This document shows, one piece after another, positions 6,787 through 10,805 of a DNA stretch of 10,805 nucleotides. Below the pieces are notes generated by a model. It was given only the letters and a program-made list of their open reading frames with translations, ran no database searches and was not told the DNA's origin. A program made the position numbers and the translations under genes. Source of the DNA: VAZQ01 sp035300505 (GTDB lineage Bacteria; Pseudomonadota; Alphaproteobacteria; Rhizobiales; Xanthobacteraceae); assembly GCA_035300505.1 (NCBI GenBank), contig DATGVJ010000201.1, positions 1 to 10,805 on the forward strand, written 5' to 3'. Position 1 is the stretch's first letter. Each line of letters starts with the position of its first letter.

Positions 6787-7764
6787 ATGCAGAAATCAGT
6801 AGCGATGGCCATCCGTGCCGTCATGTTAGGCGTCACCGTTGGCGCCATGTCGGGCGGTGCGGCGCAAGCCCAGGTCGCAAACAGCCAGCCCCCCTCCGAG
6901 GCTGCCATTGCCGACCTCAAGGCCAAAACGGAAGCGCTCGCGCGTGCCGCCTTGGCGCGTCTCAATGCCCTCAACGCGCAACAACGCCTCGCCGCGCCCC
7001 CTGACATCTGGAAGGTTCCCGGCGCGATCACGGAATTCAAAGACTGCAGCGAATGCCCGCAGATGGTCGTAATCCCGGCCGGCGACTTCACCATGGGTTC
7101 GCCGCCCGAGGAACAAAACGCCGAAAACCAGCACCGGGTCACGCTTGCCTCCCCCTTTGCGGTCAGCAAATTCGAGATCACATTTGACGATTGGGAAGCT
7201 TGCGTAAGCGGCGGTGGGTGCGGCGGTTATCTGTCGAGCGACAATGGCTGGGGCCGCGGCAAGCGTCCGGTCATCCACATGTCTTGGGTCAACGCCACCG
7301 ATTACGTCAAATGGCTCAGCGCGAAGACCGGCAAGACCTATTCTCTGCTCTCGGAAGCCGAATGGGAATATGCCGCACGTGCCGGCACCACCACGCGCTA
7401 TTCATTCGGTGCCGAGATCAAGCCCGACCAGGCAAATTTTGACGGCAGCAACGATGGATCGGGCCCCTCCGACGTCAACCGGCAGAAGACGCTGCCCGTC
7501 GGGAGCTTCTCGCCCAATGCGTTCGGGCTCTACGACATGCACGGCAATGTCGCGGAGTGGGTCGACGACTGCTGGCATGATCAATACACCGCAGCCGCGC
7601 CCACCGATGGATCAGCCTGGCTGACCGACAACTGCACGGGCCGCATCCTGCGCGGCGGATCGTTCGAGGATTCTCCGGAAGAACTTCGCTCAGCTGGGCG
7701 AGTTGGAGAATACAAAGATAATTCGTCGTTCGTTGACGGATTGCGGATCGCGCGGCGGCTGTGA
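6787..7764 (+). CDS. Secreted FGE-sulfatase (SUMF1/EgtB/PvdO) fold protein, lacking the FGE catalytic cysteines
   Basis: Protein of 325 residues. The ATG at 6787 has AAGG eight bases upstream; an upstream ATG at 6736 overlaps the cytochrome gene and lacks support. Residues 1-28 are a signal peptide ending AQA. Residues 39-70 are an Ala-rich helix (coiled-coil-like). The FGE-sulfatase fold runs from ~90 to the end, with MVVIPAGDFTMGSP (93-106), LLSEAEWEYAARAGT (187-201), GLYDMHGNVAEWVDDCW (247-263) and ILRGGSF (287-293). True formylglycine-generating enzymes carry two copper-binding cysteines after RGGSF. Here that segment reads EDSPEELRSAGR with none, so sulfatase activation is unlikely. Paired cysteines (Cys87/Cys90, Cys139/Cys145, Cys262/Cys283) may form disulfides, fitting a periplasmic location. 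Many such secreted proteins have no known reaction. The partner encoded just upstream is the c'-type cytochrome. Confidence 0.88.
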   Translation: MQKSVAMAIRAVMLGVTVGAMSGGAAQAQVANSQPPSEAAIADLKAKTEALARAALARLNALNAQQRLAAPPDIWKVPGAITEFKDCSECPQMVVIPAGDFTMGSPPEEQNAENQHRVTLASPFAVSKFEITFDDWEACVSGGGCGGYLSSDNGWGRGKRPVIHMSWVNATDYVKWLSAKTGKTYSLLSEAEWEYAARAGTTTRYSFGAEIKPDQANFDGSNDGSGPSDVNRQKTLPVGSFSPNAFGLYDMHGNVAEWVDDCWHDQYTAAAPTDGSAWLTDNCTGRILRGGSFEDSPEELRSAGRVGEYKDNSSFVDGLRIARRL

Positions 7765-7792
7765 TGGGGAAGTTCCCTCGGGTGCTACCCCG

Positions 7793-8239
7793 TCAAGCAT
7801 TGATCTCAGGCTCGACGAGTCTTGCCAAATTCTGCAGCGATTCCTGCCAGCCGAGGTAGCAAGCCTCCACGGGAATGACACTGGGCAAGCCTTCCTGGAC
7901 GATGTTGATCTCCGTGCCAACGAATACTTGCTTCAACGTGACTGTCACCATAATTTCTCCCGGCAAATTCGGGTCATCGAAATTGTCCGTGTAGCGCAAC
8001 CGTTCGTTCGGCACCAACTCAAGGAATTCGCCGCCGAACGAAATGCATTTGCCAGTGGTGAAGTTCGTGAACGACATCTTGTAACTACCCCCCACCTTGG
8101 CGTCCATATTATGGACCTTCCCCGTGAAGCCATTGGGTGGGAGCCACCGCGCCATGGCGTCCGGATCCAGGAACGCCCGATAGACCTTCTCCGGTTTTGC
8201 GGCGAGCACACGGTGCAAGCGGACAGTGTTTGTAGACAT
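7793..8239 (-). CDS. SRPBCC/AHSA1-family protein (activator of Hsp90 ATPase homologue-like)
   Basis: Cytoplasmic single-domain protein of 148 residues with the START-like hydrophobic-pocket fold. Recognisable features are HRVLAAKPEKVYRAFLDPDAM (the opening strand and helix 1), ARWLPPNGFTG, VGGSYKMSF, GEFLELVPNERLRYTDNFDD and the closing helix GWQESLQNLARLVE. These are standard for the AHSA1 branch, whose bacterial members mostly have unknown ligands. The ATG at 8239 is supported by AAGGA nine bases upstream (8249-8253). The frame stays open as far as 8422, but that extension has no homologous character. It is convergent with the FGE-fold gene across 28 bp, and only a weak hairpin (GGGT-GCT-ACCC) without a T tract lies between. 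It stands alone upstream of a long non-coding region, so no functional partner is suggested by context. Confidence 0.9.
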   Translation of the reverse strand: MSTNTVRLHRVLAAKPEKVYRAFLDPDAMARWLPPNGFTGKVHNMDAKVGGSYKMSFTNFTTGKCISFGGEFLELVPNERLRYTDNFDDPNLPGEIMVTVTLKQVFVGTEINIVQEGLPSVIPVEACYLGWQESLQNLARLVEPEINA

Positions 8240-8400
8240 GAATGGTTTTCCTTTCACAAGTGTGGAGCGTGAAGCAGTGTTTCGTGCCCTAGCAAACGAA
8301 GTTTTCGCGGGTAGCCCCTTCTTTTGCCTTGGCAACACCAACGACCACAGCAAAGCAGAGGAGCCCTCGCCCTCCATGCTACTGCCGCCCGCTGTTGTTC

Positions 8401-8415
8401 GCGTCCCAAGGACGC
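8401..8415. repeat. Perfect small inverted repeat GCGTCC-CAA-GGACGC
   Basis: Six-bp perfect arms with a 3-nt centre, about 160 bp upstream of the SRPBCC gene start and near an 8-T run (8448-8455) that lies inside the loop of a second, 6-bp inverted repeat (CATTGC 8436-8441, GCAATG 8459-8464). They could be operator sites or weak hairpins. The remainder of 8240-8516 shows nothing else I can name. Confidence 0.35.
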
Positions 8416-8516
8416 ACCGCAATCCAGTGTTCCGACATTGCTCACAATTTTTTTTCGGGCAATGGGCTTCCGACGTTCAAGGACACATCCTGGGACAGAT
8501 GACGTTGCCTCACTTC

Positions 8517-8657
8517 CGTAGGGGGGCTAAGGCGCACCTTCGTGCCGTGCCCACGCGTTTCCCTCCGCTTGCATCGTTCGTTGGCGCGTGGGCACGGCGC
8601 CACGAGAGACTGTCGAACAGTCCAACATTTGTGCCAGGCGCCTTAGCCCACCCTACG
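8517..8657. repeat. Composite 141-bp palindromic intergenic element (REP/MITE-like)
   Basis: Outer arms CGTAGGGGGGCTAAGGCGC (8517-8535) and GCGCCTTAGCCCACCCTACG (8638-8657) pair throughout apart from one mismatch or bulge. Inner arms CCGTGCCCACGCG (8545-8557) and CGCGTGGGCACGG (8585-8597) pair perfectly around a 27-nt loop (8558-8584). The right half carries about 30 extra bases between its arms, including a perfect mini-palindrome GACTGT-CGA-ACAGTC (8608-8622). The GTAGGGTGGGC...GCCCAC words resemble dispersed intergenic repeats known from alphaproteobacteria. No transposase is present, so mobilisation, if any, would be in trans. Roles in mRNA stability or as a transcriptional barrier are possible. 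It lies upstream of the CpxP-like operon promoter. Confidence 0.65.
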
Positions 8658-8729
8658 AAACCGCTACTTTATTTGACACAACAAGCGCGGCAGCTCTTAC
8701 CCATCGCATCAGTGCGCCAGGAAGCCGGC

Positions 8730-8744
8730 TTTACAATTCTTTAC
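8730..8744 (-). promoter_or_regulatory. CpxR-type binding site GTAAA-N5-GTAAA
   Basis: Read on the minus strand the sequence is GTAAA-GAATT-GTAAA, an exact match to the enterobacterial CpxR consensus GTAAA(N5)GTAAA; on the plus strand it is a 10-bp-period direct repeat CTTTACAAT (8729-8737, 8739-8747). Tandem half-sites one helical turn apart are typical for OmpR-family regulators. The site is about 75 bp before the CpxP-like start codon. A possible -10 (TATAGG, 8779-8784) lies downstream with no recognisable -35, as expected for an activated promoter. This suggests the regulator encoded two genes on controls its own operon. Confidence 0.6.
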
Positions 8745-8818
8745 AATGCAGAGAAGCGGCGGAAATCTGGCCCCCTCATATAGGTGTGCATCGCTGGGGC
8801 ACAACGAAGGAGAGGTCC

Positions 8819-9409
8819 ATGCCTGATCAGAACGCCACACCGCAAAACGCCACACCGCACGACATTACACCGCCGCCACGCCGACGCGGGATTCGACCCG
8901 CCTGGGTCGTCGTGCTCGTTGCCGCCGGCGGGTTGACCGGCGCGGTCGTCACTGCCTCCAGTCAGGGATTCGGGCCCGGGTTCGGACACTTTGGCCATGG
9001 GCACGGCGGCATGATGGGCTTCGATCCCGCCCAGGCGGAAGAACACGCCGAGCGCATGGTGCGTCATTTGGCCATCGAACTCGATGCCACCAACGAGCAG
9101 GCCGACAAGTTGCGGGTCATCGTACGCTCCGCCGTGCGCGATATCGTACCGATGCGCGACAAGGTGCTCGCGACCCGCACGCAGGCGCGCGTGCTGCTCA
9201 CCGAACCGACCATCAACCGTGCCGAGATCGAGCGGTTGCGCACCGAGCAGGTCGCTCTCGTCGACACGTTCTCCAAGCGCGTCGCGCAGGCGCTCGGAGA
9301 TGCGGGCGAGGTGCTCAATCCGGAACAACGGCGCAAGCTCGCCAGTCACCTGCCCCCGCCCGGTACGATGCCCCACTTCGGAGGTCCGCCTCGTTTTTGG
9401 AATCGGTGA
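8819..9409 (+). CDS. Spy/CpxP/CnrX-like periplasmic stress or metal-sensing protein
   Basis: Membrane-anchored periplasmic protein of 196 residues. The ATG at 8819 has an excellent ribosome binding site (AAGGAG, 8807-8812, 6 nt away); the frame is open upstream to 8588 but crosses the repeat element and is not coding. A proline-rich cytoplasmic tail (residues 1-26) precedes one membrane helix or uncleaved signal (WVVVLVAAGGLTGAVVTASS, 29-48). A His/Gly/Met-rich linker HFGHGHGGMMGF (57-68) follows, able to bind metal. A helical domain then carries the two LTxxQ-type motifs of the Spy/CpxP family: LDATNEQADKL (88-98) and LNPEQRRKL (166-174). Relatives are periplasmic chaperones that restrain a sensor kinase (CpxP), or metal sensors (CnrX, ZraP). 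It opens an operon with a response regulator (12-nt gap) and a kinase, so it is probably the kinase's periplasmic accessory. Metal specificity is unknown. Confidence 0.82.
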   Translation: MPDQNATPQNATPHDITPPPRRRGIRPAWVVVLVAAGGLTGAVVTASSQGFGPGFGHFGHGHGGMMGFDPAQAEEHAERMVRHLAIELDATNEQADKLRVIVRSAVRDIVPMRDKVLATRTQARVLLTEPTINRAEIERLRTEQVALVDTFSKRVAQALGDAGEVLNPEQRRKLASHLPPPGTMPHFGGPPRFWNR

Positions 9410-9421
9410 TAGACTCCACAC

Positions 9422-10117
9422 GTGAGCGACCGCATCCTCCTGATTGAAGATGATCCGCGCCTCGCCGAGATGGTGAAGAACTATCTCGGCGGGGCCGGCT
9501 TTGCCGTAACCATCGCGGGCAAAGGTTCAGCCGGCATTGCGCTGGAGGCGCGCGAGACGTTCGACGCCTTGATCCTCGACCTCATGTTGCCCGACATGGA
9601 CGGGCTCGAGGTTTGTCGTCGCGTCCGCGCGCGGGCGCAAACCCCGATCCTGATGCTGACCGCGCGCGGCGACGCCATGGACCGTGTCGTCGGGCTCGAA
9701 ATGGGCGCTGACGATTACCTGCCCAAGCCGTTCGAACCGCGCGAATTGCTGGCCCGGCTCAAATCGATCTTGCGGCGGCGCCATCGCGGCGAGGCCGGCA
9801 TCGGGACCGACATGCTTCGCTATGGGCGCCTCGAAATCGACGTCGGCGCGCGTGAAGCGCGGCTCGATGGCAATGCTTGCACGCTCACGAGCTATCAATT
9901 CTCGATATTGCTTGCGCTCGCCAAACATGCCGGGCGCGTGCTCTCGCGCGACGCCATCATGGACCTGATGAAAAACGAGCGGCTGGAAGCTTTCGATCGC
10001 TCCATCGACGTCCACATTTCACGCATCCGCGCCGCCATCGAAGACGACCCCAAGAAGCCGCGGCGGATCATCACGGTGCGCGGCAGCGGCTATGTCTTCG
10101 CCAAGGCGCAGGATTAA
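9422..10117 (+). CDS. OmpR-family two-component response regulator (CpxR-like context)
   Basis: DNA-binding response regulator of 231 residues. The receiver domain (3-118) has acidic residues Asp10/Asp11, phosphorylation site Asp53 in LILDLMLPDMDG, Thr80 in LMLTARGD and Lys102 in LPKPFEP. The C-terminal winged helix (~130-230) carries LTSYQFSILLALAKHAGRVL, then RSIDVHISRIRAAIEDDP and RIITVRGSGYVF, typical of OmpR/PhoB regulators. It starts at GTG 9422 with no strong ribosome binding site; it sits 12 nt after the CpxP-like stop and is probably translationally coupled. The kinase follows after 4 nt. Such regulators recognise tandem half-sites about 10 bp apart, as found at 8730-8744 ahead of this operon. 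By context it resembles CpxR, but sequence alone does not exclude other OmpR-family roles such as metal response. Confidence 0.95.
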   Translation: MSDRILLIEDDPRLAEMVKNYLGGAGFAVTIAGKGSAGIALEARETFDALILDLMLPDMDGLEVCRRVRARAQTPILMLTARGDAMDRVVGLEMGADDYLPKPFEPRELLARLKSILRRRHRGEAGIGTDMLRYGRLEIDVGAREARLDGNACTLTSYQFSILLALAKHAGRVLSRDAIMDLMKNERLEAFDRSIDVHISRIRAAIEDDPKKPRRIITVRGSGYVFAKAQD

Positions 10118-10121
10118 AACG

Positions 10122-10805
10122 ATGCGCCGGGTCTATCAAAAAATCTATCTCACCATCTTGGCCAGCCTGCTGCTGGTGGTTTTGATCGCGGGCGGCTTCT
10201 GGCGTTTCGGCGGCGGTCCGCCGCCGATCGCGGACGCCTTCGAAATGGCTGGCGAATTGGCGGCGAGCGCGCTCCCGCCCGCACAAGCGCCGGCCGCGAC
10301 GCAGCTTGAGACGCTCGTCGAACTCGCGCGGCGCCTTCATACCGATATCGCACTCTACGATGAGGTCGGTGCGCGGATCGCCGCCGTTGGCAGGCCCTTG
10401 CCGTCGCCGCCACGCAATGGCGTCAGCGGATGGGTGCTGGGGACCGGCGGACCGGCCTGGGCGTTCCACATGCCCGACGGGCGCTGGATCGTCGCACGCG
10501 CACCGCCGCGGCATCGGCATCCCGCGGTCCATCTCGTGCTTGTGCTGGGCAGCATTGTGCTTGCAGTCGCGATCGGCGCCTTTCCGATCGTGCGCGGGCT
10601 CACGCGCCGTCTCGAACGCCTGCAACAAGGTGTCGAGACTCTCGGAGCCGGAAATCTTGGCACCCGCGTGAAAGTGGAAGGCAGGGACGAGATTGCCCGC
10701 CTCGCGACAAGTTTCAACCGTTCGGCGGCGCGCATCGAGGAACTGGTAGGGGCGCATCGGATGCTGCTTGCCAATGCGTCGCATGAATTGCGCACGCCCT
10801 TGTCG
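10122..10805 (+). CDS. Sensor histidine kinase, 3' end cut by the window (CpxA-like context)
   Basis: Partial: 228 residues are present and the frame runs off the window. The ATG at 10122 has AGGA eight bases upstream and lies 4 nt after the response regulator stop. Membrane helix 1 spans ~8-25 (YLTILASLLLVVLIAGGF) and helix 2 ~136-157 (VHLVLVLGSIVLAVAIGAFP). The periplasmic sensor between them is about 110 residues, with a proline/alanine-rich start, HTDIALYDEVG and a basic RHRH near helix 2. A HAMP linker (~159-211, with GAGNLGTRVKVEGRDEIARL and FNR) leads to the HisKA box SHELRTPLS with phospho-acceptor His221, where the window ends. The ATPase domain must lie beyond. It should phosphorylate the adjacent regulator, and its periplasmic domain is the expected partner of the CpxP-like protein. 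Confidence 0.93.
   Translation, partial: MRRVYQKIYLTILASLLLVVLIAGGFWRFGGGPPPIADAFEMAGELAASALPPAQAPAATQLETLVELARRLHTDIALYDEVGARIAAVGRPLPSPPRNGVSGWVLGTGGPAWAFHMPDGRWIVARAPPRHRHPAVHLVLVLGSIVLAVAIGAFPIVRGLTRRLERLQQGVETLGAGNLGTRVKVEGRDEIARLATSFNRSAARIEELVGAHRMLLANASHELRTPLS

Noticed and set aside
7765..7792. GGGT-GCT-ACCC hairpin between the convergent FGE-fold and SRPBCC genes as a terminator
   Set aside because: A 4-bp stem with no T tract; chance is a sufficient explanation in GC-rich DNA.
8226..8783. 185-codon plus-strand open frame through the intergenic region
   Set aside because: It begins inside the SRPBCC gene and crosses the palindromic element and the CpxR-type site; low-complexity translation without domains.
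10071..10784. 237-codon minus-strand open frame opposite the histidine kinase
   Set aside because: Antisense to a kinase with clear HAMP and HisKA motifs; Arg-rich shadow translation.

Overview
The window is GC-rich and coding-dense, with mostly short gaps between genes. The gene content suggests an alphaproteobacterium, probably of the Rhizobiales/Hyphomicrobiales: an orphan Bug-type (TctC) binding protein, a LysR regulator, a c'-type cytochrome, an FGE-fold protein with paired cysteines, and a GTAGGG(T)GGGC...GCCCACCCTAC palindromic intergenic repeat. This assignment is inferred from style and families; no rRNA or other marker gene is present. No tRNA, rRNA, CRISPR array, transposase or phage gene was seen.

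Layout. (1) 1-498 holds no intact gene. Its left part carries, on the minus strand, what looks like the last ~49 codons of an ArgC-type reductase, cut off by a stop codon. (2) 499-3107 is a minus-strand pair: a secreted Bug/TctC solute receptor (1993-2985) followed by a Cys-type sulfatase (499-1965). It is divergent from a LysR regulator (3108-4064), and the shared 122-bp intergenic region contains several dyads. The simplest reading is a substrate-inducible catabolic locus: the receptor binds an organic anion, a transporter encoded elsewhere imports it, a cytoplasmic sulfatase cleaves it, and LysR controls the pair. (3) 4164-5382, minus strand, carries an exported B3-like metallo-beta-lactamase-fold hydrolase and, upstream of it, a small antitoxin-like protein with no partner toxin beside it. 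(4) 5484-7764, plus strand, carries an unknown two-helix membrane protein, a cytochrome c'-like protein with a C-terminal CxxCH, and, 14 nt further on, a secreted FGE-sulfatase-fold protein. (5) 7793-8239, minus strand, is an SRPBCC/AHSA1 protein. (6) 8240-8818 is non-coding. It contains a 141-bp imperfect inverted-repeat element and, close to the next gene, a perfect GTAAA-N5-GTAAA site. (7) 8819-10805, plus strand, is a tight three-gene envelope-stress or metal-sensing operon: a Spy/CpxP/CnrX-like periplasmic protein, an OmpR-family response regulator and a sensor histidine kinase cut by the window end.

The points most worth following up are: the CpxR-type box in front of a CpxP-like/regulator/kinase operon, which implies autoregulation; the pairing of a c'-type cytochrome with an FGE-fold protein that lacks the catalytic cysteines of true formylglycine-generating enzymes, so it is unlikely to be the maturase of the nearby sulfatase; and the composite palindromic element at 8517-8657.
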